Below, piece by piece: positions 10,416 through 21,902 of a DNA stretch of 64,000 nucleotides. The position numbers and the translations under genes are program-made. The notes under the pieces are model-generated. The model saw only the letters and a program-made list of their open reading frames with translations. It was not told the DNA's origin and did not search any database. This stretch comes from Acholoe squamosa (taxonomy: Eukaryota > Annelida > Polychaeta > Phyllodocida > Polynoidae). Where the stretch lies: NCBI GenBank assembly GCA_949317995.1, contig OX439036.1, positions 105,751,669 to 105,815,668 of the forward strand, in the 5' to 3' direction. Numbering within the stretch: the stretch's first letter is position 1; the number at the start of each line of letters is the position of its first letter.

Positions 10416-12738
10416 GCAGTTTAGGACATTCGATCATTGATAATCACTGATGCGTAGCGATATTCATTACCAAAAATAAACAGCTTCAGGATGACTAAAT
10501 AACCCAAATATCTCAACACTACATTTTGCTCAATCTCTCGATCATTTATATTTTACGCCATCCAGAACCGAATATAACACCATGAGTATTATGGGATGTG
10601 GAGTCTGTCACATGTTGAATAAAGAATGGGCGTTTGGCACTGCTGGGAATCAACTCCTATTTTCAGCAATTCACCAATTCTGGCTGTAAGAAAAACCTGT
10701 ACCATTATGCATGGGGTATGGGAGCAGCTGTACGCAGAGACATTTTCTAATCTCAGAATATGCCTCTCATTTCAAGTTGCCATGTACACATAGCAGGCAA
10801 AACATATTTTCGTAAGTACCGATATACAATGGTGTTCCAAAATCCTGTTTAAAAAAACAACATTTTCTTGAGGCAATTTTATGCCGATTATAACTAAGAT
10901 ATGACATACATGTATGCTCTTAGTGGTTACTGTATTTGCAATGTAGCAATGCGGGGCTGTCCGGCAACAGGAGCCTGAAAACCACCAAATGTGATGGTTT
11001 CTGGCGACCTGACCCAAATGTACATGTACTTGTACGAGGCGAGAACCCTATGTGACAAACTACAGTAACCGCACGGTATAGGTAAATCATGATAATTATA
11101 CTACATCATGATCCTAACATTATATTCTATCTTTTTCTTAGCAGAGAAAGTATAAGATCCCCTCACCCTCCTTCCCCTTTGCTCCCCATCACAGCACACC
11201 CCCCCCACACACTCCGTATGTCATTCACTTCCCCCTCCGTTTTCCACCCACCCATGTACACCCCTCTCCTCCTCCCCCCTTCTTCCTTTCCCTTCCTCTA
11301 AATCAGTCCCCTCCCCCATATAAAAGATGACCTTGTGTGGCGGTATTTGTTAGACCTTATCATACTGTCTCATGGGAGCGATAAGCCAACACCAATCCCC
11401 TTTACCCGACCATTTCCCCATCCCCACTGACCCACTCTTCATCCCTCCTCCCAAGATACACATACAACTCTCTATAAAGAGAAAAATATCATTATTATCA
11501 GAAAATCTTTCGTTAAATTCTACATACAGACAACTTTTTTTTTAAAATTATCTCTAGAATTTCAAAGGAACTTTTCTTGTTGTTGAAAATACCTTTTTAA
11601 AGGTCGACTAGGTACACAGGTACCGTACCACCTTCCTTGAAAGCTGGCCAAATTTTGGGATATAAACCTACATTTGGTACCAAGTATTTTCTTTTCAAAT
11701 TGTAGGGGAAGGGCGGTTTATGAGCATGGTTTTATAATCAATTGAATTGCAGTTTGACCGTGTTCAATGGTGTCAAAATCGGGTTAAAAAATTGTGGCTT
11801 CTTAAGCTGGAAATTTGCCAGGCTCTTTCGGAGTAGCTGTCCAGTTTCCACACAACGTTAAATATGGCTCCTCATAACTATGAATAGATGATCAAGGCGT
11901 ATGGGTTACTTATATATCTACCTCATAGACCTAAATAAAAGATGCCCTATTTGGGCGATAAACATCAAACATGTTTGATCCAAATTTGGGTCTTTTTGTC
12001 ATCTGAAAATTAGAAATTTATTTTTGGCTATGGACCATCACCTATCTCACCCAATATAGTGCAAGCACTTCTCATGTTTTACTCCTCCACCCCACAGGGG
12101 AAAATCAGTCACATCAGCCTGTTGTCTTATAACTTACCCCCACACCCCTCCCTCCCCCTCCCCAATACCAAGCCACCCACAGCCTCTCCCTCTCTCCCCT
12201 ACACATGCCAGACTACAGGCCAGGAGGGCATTTCTCATGATGGTACGACTGAACACAGCCACTACGATTTGAAGGCTTCAAATTAGAGTGGATGGTAATA
12301 GTAATGTCCTATGTAGTAATGTCTTAATGCAGTTATTACATTGAGTTTGTTAGGCTAGTCAGTGCAATTATCAGTGACCACTAGATGCAGTGATAAAGTG
12401 ATATCATTATGGTGAGGAATCCAACTACGATTTCAAGGGGGCTAGTCAGACCATTTTGAGAAATGCCTTCCGGGGGCTTCTTTCAAAATGTGAATGTTTT
12501 TGTTTGTACCCATCAACAGATGTAAAGATATCTCCAATAAAACAAGGGGGGGAAGTGCCAGGGCAATAAAACATTACGCTATATTACATGATTACATAAT
12601 ATATTTGTTGGCCTGCAAGTCTGTTAGAAAGTTCCAGGCATTACATAGGTATTGAAATATCCTTCACTCTAGACGTTACAACTGCCAAAATGTATTCCAG
12701 TTGTGCTTGCACAACACTGTAAGGGTGTAAGCAAATAT
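10416..12738. other. No gene recognised; pyrimidine-rich patch
   Basis: About 2.3 kb without a recognisable gene or element. A C/T-rich stretch occupies about 11145-11325 and another about 12135-12205. Short frames inside them reflect low complexity, not protein. Confidence 0.6.
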
Positions 12739-13080
12739 AATGGTAAAGGTGAACAATGATTAGTTTGAGCCGACCGTTTCTTCACGAGAGGGTCCGGGCC
12801 GTTCTGCAAGAGGCCGATAGGCCGAGTGCAGAGCGGCCCGGACCTGCGGGTGAAGAAACAGGAGGCTCAAACTAATCAGAGTTCATCTTTACATTTATGT
12901 CAAGGTGTTTGAGTGGAAAATCAATCAATATTTCATTAATATAATCCATAATTAACTCTGATTTACCCATCATCATCGCGAAATGCTGACCGCCGCCATC
13001 TTGGATGTTTACGTTTCAAAAGGGCTGCACATGCACGGTGGGCGTATGACATCATCATGCGGAATTCCCGCAGGTTATTT
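12739..13080 (+). mobile_element. Hairpin-headed repeat HP-B, copy 1
   Basis: The element opens AATGGTAAAGGTGAAC and then forms a hairpin about 125 bases across: TGATTAGTTTGAGCC against GGCTCAAACTAATCA outside, and GTCCGGGCCGTTCTGCA against TGCAGAGCGGCCCGGAC inside. A linker, the block CCGCCATCTTGGATGTTTAC and GGGCTGCACATGCACGGTGG follow, ending near GCAGGTTATTT. The second copy is at 30549-30896, with a different inner stem. No protein is encoded. Confidence 0.85.
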
Positions 13081-14070
13081 CACGCAGGGGTGCAATACGA
13101 GGGCTTAGTGTGTTTCCTATGGAGTCTCAATATTCACCTTGACATAACAGTAAATAGCCTAACAAACGGTTCTGATTCCTGTGCATCATCAGTAAATATC
13201 ATACGATTTGCAGAGCCTTTGATATATTGGGGGCCTAGACCATGTAGTCAGCTGATGCATTTTGTCAATCGTGACGTCATCAGATACATCAGATAAACCT
13301 GCTGCTCTCCTCTGGAGTGACAGATATTTCAATAACCATTTCAGAATCTTTCTTTTTGACTTAAAGGCCAACAAAAATACACTATCAGGGAAACAGGGTA
13401 GGGGGTTTCCTTAGATGGGATAATACGGTATTCCATTACACCATCCCATTCATACCACCTAGTACCACCACCACCACACAACCCTAACACTGCCTTTTTC
13501 ACTAATCCCTGGCTGTCACAGTTCCTCCTTATAGTCACTTTTCTTTTTAACCCATTCCTTCCGCGGCTAATTGAATCCCCTTTTTCCCGATTAAGTACCC
13601 ACCAAGGGAAGGTTAAAGGGAAAAGAATTAAAAATGAATATTTTGGATCTCATAGGGTTCTCGTGATAAATACAATTCTTCGTCGGGTACAGTTGTTTTT
13701 TTTCTTGACAGGTTTCTTGGGAATTTATCCTGCTGCACGTGCATGTTTCATTTCCCGGTTTCATTTCCCGTGGCACAATAAAAGTGTAATAATTTCCCAT
13801 TCTTATTGGTGGTTGTAGGCGCAACCGGGGGTAAAAAAGCGGGGTTGGTTGGTGCAGCATTCAGTATCACGGAGTAAAATAACACAGGATAGGGATCTAC
13901 CATAGATATTGACGAGAAACATAAATGCTGTAGTTGTCTTGCCTTAATCATTTCGTACTGTTTTCTAATCAATCGCTACCTTAATACCCTCTGTATTGGG
14001 CACAAACTAAAGCCGATCATATAAGGCACCCATAAGCCACAACTTATACTCCAGTGCTCTGAACTCCCCA
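13081..14070. other. No gene or repeat recognised
   Basis: About 1 kb with short frames only. A phrase at 13985-14050 (AAGCCGATCATATAAGG, CATAAGCCACAACTTATA) belongs loosely to the AAGCCNCA/CTTATA motif group that also built the 40.5 kb satellite. Confidence 0.5.
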
Positions 14071-14313
14071 GTGGGGTGTTTCAGAAGCAGGTAATGTTTA
14101 TAACCGGTCATAAGGAGATATGATAGCAGTCTTAATAGTGATTGTAGGCTTATACCTGCATGTGTTTCTAAAGCATTACCATTATCTTACTGTGTCTATA
14201 ACTATATGACTGGCGAGAGATGATAGTGGTTGCAGTTGTAAGTTTAGAATCTAACAGTTTTAGAAACAGATATTTAATGTTCATTATCATGTCCGGCTTC
14301 TGAAACACCCCAC
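14071..14313. mobile_element. MITE, GTGGGGTGTTTCAG family, copy 1
   Basis: Perfect terminal inverted repeats GTGGGGTGTTTCAGAAGC and GCTTCTGAAACACCCCAC bound 243 bases. The interior is closely similar to the copy at 36272-36518. Clear target duplications are not visible. No protein is encoded. Confidence 0.9.
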
Positions 14314-14354
14314 AGGGTTGCCATCTGAACACCACTGTTACATTTCCATAAACT

Positions 14355-14640
14355 GAACTCCTCAAGGTCATCAGGCTGAGGATACCCAAATCTACAACCT
14401 TAGGTCATCTGGAGGGCATTTCAAAACCATAGCTATAGATATCGTTTTGAAATGCCCTGCAGATTGAGTACAACGGGTCAACACACACACCCAAGGTAGT
14501 CAAACTGATTACAAAATGTAGAGTGACAACCTTGGTGGTTATACCTTGGGTCCTCAATCAGACTACCCAAAGCTGTAGATTTGGGTATTGTCAACTTGAG
14601 CACCTAAAGTCATCAGCAGTGGAGACCTTCAGGTCAAAAC
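14355..14640. mobile_element. Diverged relative of the CACTGAAAA palindromic MITE
   Basis: Blocks such as GAGGATACCCAAATCTACAA, CTGTAGATTTGGGTATTGTC and CTTGAGCACCTAAAGTCATC mirror each other and resemble 9958-10261. Inside it, GGGCATTTCAAAAC and GTTTTGAAATGCCC form a perfect 14-bp hairpin around 14415-14458, apparently a separate small palindrome. Confidence 0.6.
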
Positions 14641-16367
14641 TAAAGCCATAGGCGTATCATAGACTCATACTTAGGCCAAAAAAAAAAGAGAGTTGTGTTT
14701 CTAGTTACATGCCTCAAATATCTTGGGTCAGTAGGTCGGATTTTTTTTTCAGTTTTTTTCTTATTTTGTATAGAAATGTATGGGCAGATTCTATGATTTT
14801 AGAGTATGAAAAACACAAGAAATGTGAAGCACATGTAAAAAGATATGAATGACTGTTATGAATTGTATACCAATAGATGAGGACCTAGATAAGCTCCACA
14901 AAAAATTGATGAAAAAATGTGAAAATTACGGAAAAATGCGTAAAATTGCCAAAAAATGTTAAAAGTTCACAGAATTGAAATAAATAACTCTAGGAACGGC
15001 CCTGTTTTGCTAGGGTCGGTCGGGTAACTGGAAACAAACCTTTTTTAAAAGCCTTTGGAGAGTAGACTAAGGGATTTTACTCCCCGCAAGGTGCTGCTCC
15101 CCTCTCTGTACACTGGCTGAGGACCTTAGGTCTTCAACCTGATGAGTTAAATAAGCTGGAGGGTTTTCAGTGTGGTGGATCCAGGGTTTGGAAAAGCACA
15201 GCCCAAAAGGAAGGGGTGCACTCCCGAGATTCTAGCAATTTTCTGGGCACTATTATTATCTGCAAATAAACTGCAATAAACCGCTACTGTTACACGAGGA
15301 ATTATGGTAGTCACAATTAAAATAAAATTCGTTTTCAAATACCTCTTTTGGATCTACCATCATCATTTCATTAGAGTAAATTAGATCGTTCTTCGAGTGG
15401 ATTTTCAGATCAACAGAAAGAGGCATTTTTATACAACAGTGTCCATGTACTAGAAGATGGACGAAGGCCTATGTCTGGACACTTGGAAATGGATATTGAA
15501 GCCACCAAAGTGACATTTTCAAACTTGAGAACCAAGACATATTTCTGAGAACCATATCTACCTGCATGGAGCAGAATATCATATGGCTTCCGCACTGAAG
15601 ATATTTCCCATTACCTGGAAGAAAAGAGAAACGTCTAATGATATTCAATCTTCAATACTTTTAAAAACAATTCTGACCTTGGACGACAGTACTGAGAAAC
15701 ATGGCTCTTTCTTTCCCTGCCGATATTTTGTGTAAATTTCATAAGAAGGCAGAGGAGACTATCTATATTGAACTGAATCAGACAGGAGAAAAGAGCAGTG
15801 ATTTCATACATTTTTGAGAGAAAATATGTAATCACTTATCTAATTAAGAACTAAAGCTACCACCAAATTGCATTAAGGATTGAGAAAGCTCATGTATTGA
15901 TTTAAGGCATAGATGGAAAAAAAGAAAGAAATACAAGACCCATGTCAACTGAGATGATGTGCCGGGTCAAAGAGCATGTTGCTATTTTGGGTAAATTGTG
16001 GGGTTCTTAAATCAATTGTAGTGCGTCGCCTCAACTATTCCCCACCGAGTCGTTCCGCACAGAATGACCCTGTTTAGCTGCCATGACAGTGGCCGAGAGT
16101 AGTTCCGAACCTAAAGCCATCCTGCTCTCTGATTGGCCACTCTGCATGCAGATGAGGCCACGTGATGTCACTTCTGTAAATCTTACCAAGCTTAGACCCA
16201 GGCCATGTAAAGGTCATGACCTAGTTACCAGAGGTCATCTTGTCAACTCTCACAGCACATCTTGATATAATTCTCCACATGACCTAGTCATATTTATCCA
16301 CGCAAAGGATCAGCAAGGAGAGTGATATCATGATGTCTGTGTCGACCAATGAGAGTGCAGCATGATA
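14641..16367. other. No gene recognised
   Basis: About 1.7 kb of mostly AT-rich DNA. A short phrase ending GGGTTTTCAGTGTGG near 15165 may be the remaining end of a CACTGAAAA MITE. No other feature is supported. Confidence 0.5.
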
Positions 16368-16586
16368 CACTGTAAAAAATAACTGTTGAATCTTCCAGGG
16401 ATCATCGTAAAACTGGACCACCGTAATTGAAAAGCACTGAACCAGTGTAGTTTTTACAAGAAGCCCCTGGTGGCAGTATGGTGGTACACAAATGTACAAT
16501 GAAATCTCTGAGAAAATAATGACGACAACTCTGACAACTTTGGGACGAGGAATGCGCCATTATTTTGACAACGTTTTTTTACAGTG
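16368..16586. mobile_element. MITE, CACTGTAAAAA family, copy 2
   Basis: Bounded by CACTGTAAAAAATAACTGTT and AACGTTTTTTTACAGTG, with the same interior blocks as 104-308 (AAGCCCCTGGTGGCA, GGTGGTACACAAATG). TA lies on the left; the right flank is AA. Confidence 0.8.
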
Positions 16587-17483
16587 AAGATTGTCATGCC
16601 GACCCAAATACCTGCCCCTCTCCGACCTGTTGGTGGACCCAAGGGAATTCTCGGGGAATTCTAGCAATCCACAAGAAGATTATCAAGATCAGGCCTAATT
16701 GGGGATGGGAGGGTGGGGAAAGAGGGGTGGTTGTGGGTTGGGATGGGACCCAGGGGGGGCACTCCTTATCTTTTCTACAGCTTCTCTGTGTAATCAACCC
16801 CCTAGAATTGGTACCCTAATGACGGGGTCAATATAAAATTCTGACTCAATTTTTGAGGGAAAAAAAGCATGAGTCCTAAATCAGGAAAGCAGACAACAAA
16901 TTTATCGGGAACTGTCCACTTTTTGGCATAATCGTGTAAGGCCTTGATTAAAAACTAACATCTAAAAACATACTGTAGTTCCTTCAAAATCGCCTCAGAA
17001 ACCAACCCTTAAAAAACCCCATCAAAAACAACAGCACCACCACACCAAGAGCGGTGCCTACAGATGACAGAAAAAGACCCCTTTCGCTTGTAATCGTCTT
17101 TATGCATCCTATCCCCAATTTTGTAAGTGCCCCCCCCCTGGGTGTTAGCTATGGCTATGAGATAGTGCCACGAAAGGATGATAAATCTTCCTAATAGAGC
17201 TGGACACGTCCGTCCTCCACATTATACAGATAGGCCATCTGACCAACAAGTGGGAGATTGATAGCAGTATTTCTGGGTAGGTCAAGAGGGGAATGGTCAT
17301 TCAGTGCAACTATAGCTTGCTGAGTTGCAAGAAATTAGAATCTAATTCTGTAGATAATCCCATATATTCCTTGTAATACAAATATCAAAACTCAACATGA
17401 TTCAATGTAGAAAAATCAACTACTAGCATCCAATAATACCTGTGTCTAACAGGCAACTACACAGAAAATATAAAGCTGAAAAA
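16587..17483. other. No gene recognised
   Basis: About 900 bases without a supportable gene. A G-rich patch at 16700-16765 gives short open frames on both strands that I treat as noise. Confidence 0.55.
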
Positions 17484-17596
17484 GGTACTCTGTAGTGATC
17501 ACTTTTTGCCATCTTGAAGATGACGACTGGGGAGAGTACCTTGTGGTCTTTAAGGTGATCATATGTGATCACCCTGGGTGATCACTACAGAGTACC
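17484..17596. repeat. Short inverted-repeat element with perfect 19-bp arms
   Basis: GGTACTCTGTAGTGATCAC at 17484-17502 and its exact reverse complement at 17578-17596 bound 113 bases. The palindrome GGTGATCATATGTGATCACC lies inside the right half. It looks like a very small MITE or a stable hairpin. Confidence 0.8.
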
Positions 17597-17979
17597 TGTC
17601 TGACCAGGTCAGAGAGGAGCTTGTGGATGATTATTTTGTCGTTAATTAACATATTTTAATCATCATTATCAAAGAATTGCAAAATGACTCCCTTCCCTCC
17701 CACAACCAGGTCTTTATTATGGGCACTTACAGCTAACCTATGCCTTAATGCTGCATATTAGATGTTTATATAACAAATGGAAGCTAGCCCATATACTTAT
17801 AACTATAGTTTCAGTGGCAAAAGAGGTGTCTATCATTACACATGCTTATGCCTTTGATAATTTTACCCAAAATCTTTTTTATGATCAACTCATTCTTTAC
17901 ATCTTATATCTTATAAAGACTCATGATCAAAAGGATTGAAGATAAGAATCAATATATCCCACAGGGTGGGTATTGTATA

Positions 17980-18235
17980 TTCCATTGTTGTATACTAGGG
18001 CCTCTGGTCGCAGAAAAATATCATCAAAGTGATGACCTAGGGTAATCATCATGATCACCTTGGGTCATCATTTTGATGATGTTGTATACTAGGGCCCCCT
18101 GGTGCCAGAAGAGCACCAGCAAAGTGAGACCCTAGGTGATCATCATGATCACCCTGGGTCATCAACATGGAAAGGGGACCTTAAGTCATCAATACAGAGC
18201 TTCATAAAGGCTTATATTTTCAGTGTAGCTCTAGG
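17980..18235. repeat. TGATGATC-rich palindromic repeat, internally duplicated
   Basis: The phrase TTGTATACTAGGGCC occurs at about 17988 and again at about 18073, each followed by related palindromes (GATCATCATGATCACC, AATCATCATGATCACCTTGG). The right end reads TTTTCAGTGTA, like the CACTGAAAA MITE family, so this is probably a rearranged relative. Confidence 0.55.
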
Positions 18236-18464
18236 GGCCATTTCTTAATACACTAAGACTCCTTCAGGTCGCAATGGGGAACCTTGGGTTAGTGACATTG
18301 CAGACCAATAGTATTTGTCATGGCTGCAGCACTAAGACTAAATTCCCCTCCATTGGTGCATACATGAATACTTTATGTAAGCCCCCTGAGGACAATAATC
18401 ATTTGGTTTCAATACCAAATTCCAACATTCCAGGGTGCTTTGGGTAATTAGGACGTAGGGGCTG

Positions 18465-18713
18465 AACCCTTTAAGGGCCGCTGATGCTGATGGCCATTGG
18501 TCGTCATGATGCACCAATGAAATTCTTGCGAGACTGCTCGCCAGCACTTCATTGGAGCATCATGCTGACCCTCCGGAATAGAATCAACGCCCAGAAGGGT
18601 CGTCATGATGTATGAATGCAACCCTGGTGAGTTACTCACTAGGGCTGCATTCATGCATCATGTGACCAACGGATATAATGCATAAGCGGGCCTTACTTAA
18701 GTTAAAGGGTTAA
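18465..18713. mobile_element. Multi-hairpin TTAA element (family P), copy A
   Basis: Begins AACCCTTTAAGGGCCGCTGA and ends TTAAAGGGTTAA. It holds two internal hairpins, one with arms of the AATGAAGTGCTGGCGAG type and one of the AATGCAGCCCTGGCGAG type, separated by a CGACCCT/AGGGTCG stem. The outer ends, CCCTTTAA next to TTAA, match the piggyBac pattern of TTAA target duplication with CCC-initial terminal repeats; that assignment is inference. Non-coding. Confidence 0.8.
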
Positions 18714-18734
18714 AGGAGTAGATAACTTAGGGGC

Positions 18735-18910
18735 CTGTATAAGTGCCCGGGCGCTCATTGATTTAATGCCCCCTGTACCCCCAGCCATTATACGAGACAG
18801 GCGCTTATTTGAATACTGTTCTTAGTGCTTAAGAGTAATTTCAATAAACCTACATCCCTGGCGCTTATTTGAGACCGGCTCTTATTTGAGACCCCGGCGC
18901 TTGAACGGGC
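18735..18910. repeat. GCGCTTATTTGAGACC dispersed repeat
   Basis: Units such as GGCGCTTATTTGAGACC and GCTCTTATTTGAGACCC recur, ending GGGCCATTACGGTAT. The same phrase family appears at about 22395-22560, 24510-24610, 25595-25665, 35046-35190, 51785-51890, 52555-52910 and 63005-63180, in both orientations. It looks like the subterminal repeat region of a non-autonomous DNA transposon. Confidence 0.6.
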
Positions 18911-19498
18911 CATTACGGTATGGGGTATACAGTAGAGAAGGGAGAACAGCTGAGGAGCACGACCATGTCTTGATTAATTAGCACTTCTACAGACTGTTTA
19001 TAAACAGTCTGTGTTTAATGGGTAAATATGACAAAACACACAAATAAATAACCCTTGTGTGTCCTTAGACCTTCTGGAGGGCATTTCTTAAGGTACTACA
19101 CTATGATCTGAAGGGTCTTTGTTGTACCATCTTGAGAAATGGGTAATTCTGATAATTTAGCTTCGCTACACTTGTGTTACCTACGAGTTACCTGTATTTG
19201 ATCATTGTATAGGACTGGTGTTTAATTTCCAGGCTATTGAGCCTTTAAAATACCAGGATAAATAAAGAATTTGATAAAAAAGAACCGTATACCCAAGCCT
19301 GTATAACTATAAGTACCGGGTACATGAATAGGCACTTGCCAGGATAAGGGGGGGGCTATAGAGTTTTGGGAAGGGGGGGGGTATGGAGTTTTGGGAATGT
19401 CATTTTCACCATTACATAGGATTAGTGCACTTTTCCTGCATGCATATGTGCTTGCTATAATCAGCAAAGGTTTCTGAGTGCATTTTGTGTACATTGGA

Positions 19499-19600
19499 AG
19501 GTTTTGGGTCTGACTCACTTATTGTGACTCGCCAAGAATTCATTGGTGCATCATGCCGAGCCTCAGGAGGTGTATTGGCCCCAGAGACTTTATTCAATTT
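19499..19600. mobile_element. Family P fragment
   Basis: A single arm reading ATTCATTGGTGCATCATGCC, followed by CCTCAGGAGGTGTATTGG, matches part of the multi-hairpin element. No terminal repeats remain. Confidence 0.5.
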
Positions 19601-19841
19601 TAAACTGAATTTATCTATCTTTATTGTCTTACAAAAAATCTATTTCAATCTGGCAGATAGAGATCGAGGTGAGACAGATAAAGAAGAGACAGGTTGTCGA
19701 AATGTAGATCATGGTGGACTAATTACTGGGGGAGTGATGGAGGAATGTGAAAGATAAAAGATGAAAGATTTGATGAGCTACTTGAACCTCTACCAGAAGG
19801 TGTTGATACATGTTGAGTGTCAGTCACCGCCCACGACCACT

Positions 19842-20102
19842 TTAACCCTTTAGGGGCTGCTAAGGCGGGAGTGCATCATACCCATTGGTCGTCATGATGC
19901 TCCAATGAAGTGCTGGTGAGACTGCTCGCCAGCCCTTCATTGGTGCATCATTGCTAACTCTTTGGGAGTGTATCAGCCCTGTAGAGTCGTCATGATGCAT
20001 TAATGTAGCCCTGCTCTGTTACTAGTCAGGGCTGCATTCATGTATCATGATGACCAAATGGGCATGCTGCATCAATGCATCAGCAGCGTTTAAGGGTTTA
20101 AC
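19842..20102. mobile_element. Multi-hairpin TTAA element (family P), copy C
   Basis: Begins TTAACCCTTTAGGGGCTGCT and ends AAGGGTTTAA, with the TTAA flank retained at both sides. The left hairpin has AATGAAGTGCTGG-type arms and the right hairpin ATGTAGCCCTG/CAGGGCTGCATTC-type arms. Confidence 0.82.
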
Positions 20103-20348
20103 CCTCACACCACCAGGCACCGTCATCCCACACTGATCACAAGGATGTCTGTGTATATCTGGTTGGTGGTTGCGGGTGATGAGGGTAGTAGTAGATGAGG
20201 TAGTACAAGCTGTTGATATGTGGTGCTACCTGACCATCAGGCACCGTCACGGCTTAGTGAGCAGCTCATGACGTATGGAGCAGCTCAAGGTAATTGCTCA
20301 CACGCTCCCTGATATCGTCCCTACACCTAGAGTAAAAAGTACCTGCTA

Positions 20349-20462
20349 GTAGTGTTAACCCAAGGGCAGCTGATGCATTAGTGGTCCTCATGATGCTCCA
20401 ATGAAGTGCTGTCGAGTCTGCTCACCAGCACTTCATCGGAGCATCATGATGGCCCTGACTCG
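20349..20462. mobile_element. Family P copy, truncated
   Basis: Starts GTTAACCCAAGGGCAGCTGA and retains one hairpin (CCAATGAAGTGCTG / CAGCACTTCATCGG); the right half is absent. Confidence 0.65.
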
Positions 20463-20552
20463 ACTACTAGGCATCTTGGTATACCTTAAATCGTCCGCCC
20501 ATCCATCCTAGGTAATTATTTTCACAAATTATGGGTAATGTGTAGGGGGGGG

Positions 20553-20702
20553 GGTTCAACAATTACATCACTGCTTAGGGGGTAGGGGGTGGGTCTTTGG
20601 GTTCCTCTATATGTCCCATACAAAAACAGTGACAAGGGGGGTGGGTGGGTCCTGAAAAATGCCTAAATAGCGGTGACGTAATTGTTGAGCGTCCCCTTAG
20701 GG
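20553..20702. mobile_element. MITE, TTCAACAAT family, copy 2
   Basis: Bounded by GGTTCAACAATTACATCACTG and CGGTGACGTAATTGTTGAGCG, inverted repeats of about 20 bases. The interior shares TCTATATGTCCCATACAAA and TGGGTGGGTCCTGAAAAATG with 58571-58728. Confidence 0.8.
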
Positions 20703-21330
20703 CATATATGCAAGGTTCACCTATTGTAGTTAATGAGGTACAATCAATTAGCAATTCTACGTTAGTCTGGGGTAGTGGACATAAGGTACCAATAACATGC
20801 CTAGTTGTGGAGTCAGGGGCAATTTACCCTAGTATTATATATGGCACTGTGACTGTGTGTGTTTGGTATTCCATCCAGCCTTGGTACCAGACCCATTTGT
20901 CTACCAATGTAATGATGCTAATCAGGCTCAGTGACTAGTTATTTAAGAATGAAATTGATGTGAAATTCTCTCAGATGCCTGGGAAAAATCCCCTCCCCTC
21001 ACTCCTCTAGACAGAGGGGTTAGAACAATTCTTACTACTTTTAGAAAATATCATTCCATTTCCATACTATTGCCTATAATGTAATTAACTAGAATTCCTT
21101 CGAGATGATATCTCAGTATAGTGAAAGGCATTGGTATTGGTCCTGATATATAAATGTCTTAATTATCTCCAGATAAAAGCTTAATAAGAATACCCCTACC
21201 ACTTACATCACACCCCTTGTCTTTCACTTAGCTGTAATTTAATACTTATCAATCAGCGAAGCCTCTCAGTGATTATCAGCAGCATTCTTCCTGCCAAATC
21301 CACTGAGGCCTGCTAATCTCATTTAAACCT
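20703..21330. other. No gene recognised
   Basis: About 630 bases without a supportable feature. Confidence 0.5.
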
Positions 21331-21654
21331 TTAACCCTTTAAGTACCGCTAATGAGTGAGTAATAGATGTTTAACGCCAGGCGAGAACTACATTACAATT
21401 TTAGAGAGGAATGTGTCAGTGCCTGGGCACATCCGAGAGGAAAGGAAAGAGGAGAAATATACCCTTTTAAGTGGGCTAGGGAAGCCCCGGGCGGCTAATG
21501 TGCAAGAGTGCATCATGCCAATTAAAAGGTCGTCTTGATGCACCAATGAAGTGCTGGCAAGGCTGGACATCATACTGACTCTTCGGCACAGCATCAACCC
21601 TGTAGGGTTAGCATGATGCATTTAAATGTATAATGACGGTCCTTGCAGGATTAA
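21331..21654. mobile_element. Family P copy E, carrying an inserted block
   Basis: Begins TTAACCCTTTAAGTACCGCT and ends CTTGCAGGATTAA. A block at about 21355-21495 (GCCAGGCGAGAACTAC to GGGAAGCCCCGGGC) interrupts the left terminal region. A related block recurs inverted at 34898-35045. The rest is a family P element with a degraded left hairpin. Its right TTAA is shared with the next copy. Confidence 0.65.
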
Positions 21655-21902
21655 CCCTTTAAAGGCCGCTGATGCAGGAGTGCATCATGCCCATTGGTCA
21701 TCATGATGCACCAATGAAGTGACGGCGAGACTGCTCATTGGAGCATCATGCCGACCATACGGGGTTGATGCATATACTCCTGGAGGGTCGGCATGATGCT
21801 CCGATGAAGTGCTGGCGAGTAGTCTCGCCAGCACTTCATTGGCGCATCATGACGACCAATGTCCATGATGCATAAATGCATCAGCAGCCCTTGCAGGATT
21901 AA
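21651..21902. mobile_element. Multi-hairpin TTAA element (family P), copy F
   Basis: Begins TTAACCCTTTAAAGGCCGCT and ends CTTGCAGGATTAA. The central stem GCCGACCATACGGGG and GGAGGGTCGGCATGATGC is clear, and the right hairpin (AATGAAGTGCTGGCGAG / CTCGCCAGCACTTCATT) is near-perfect. It abuts copy E through a shared TTAA, as expected if TTAA is the insertion target. Confidence 0.85.
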
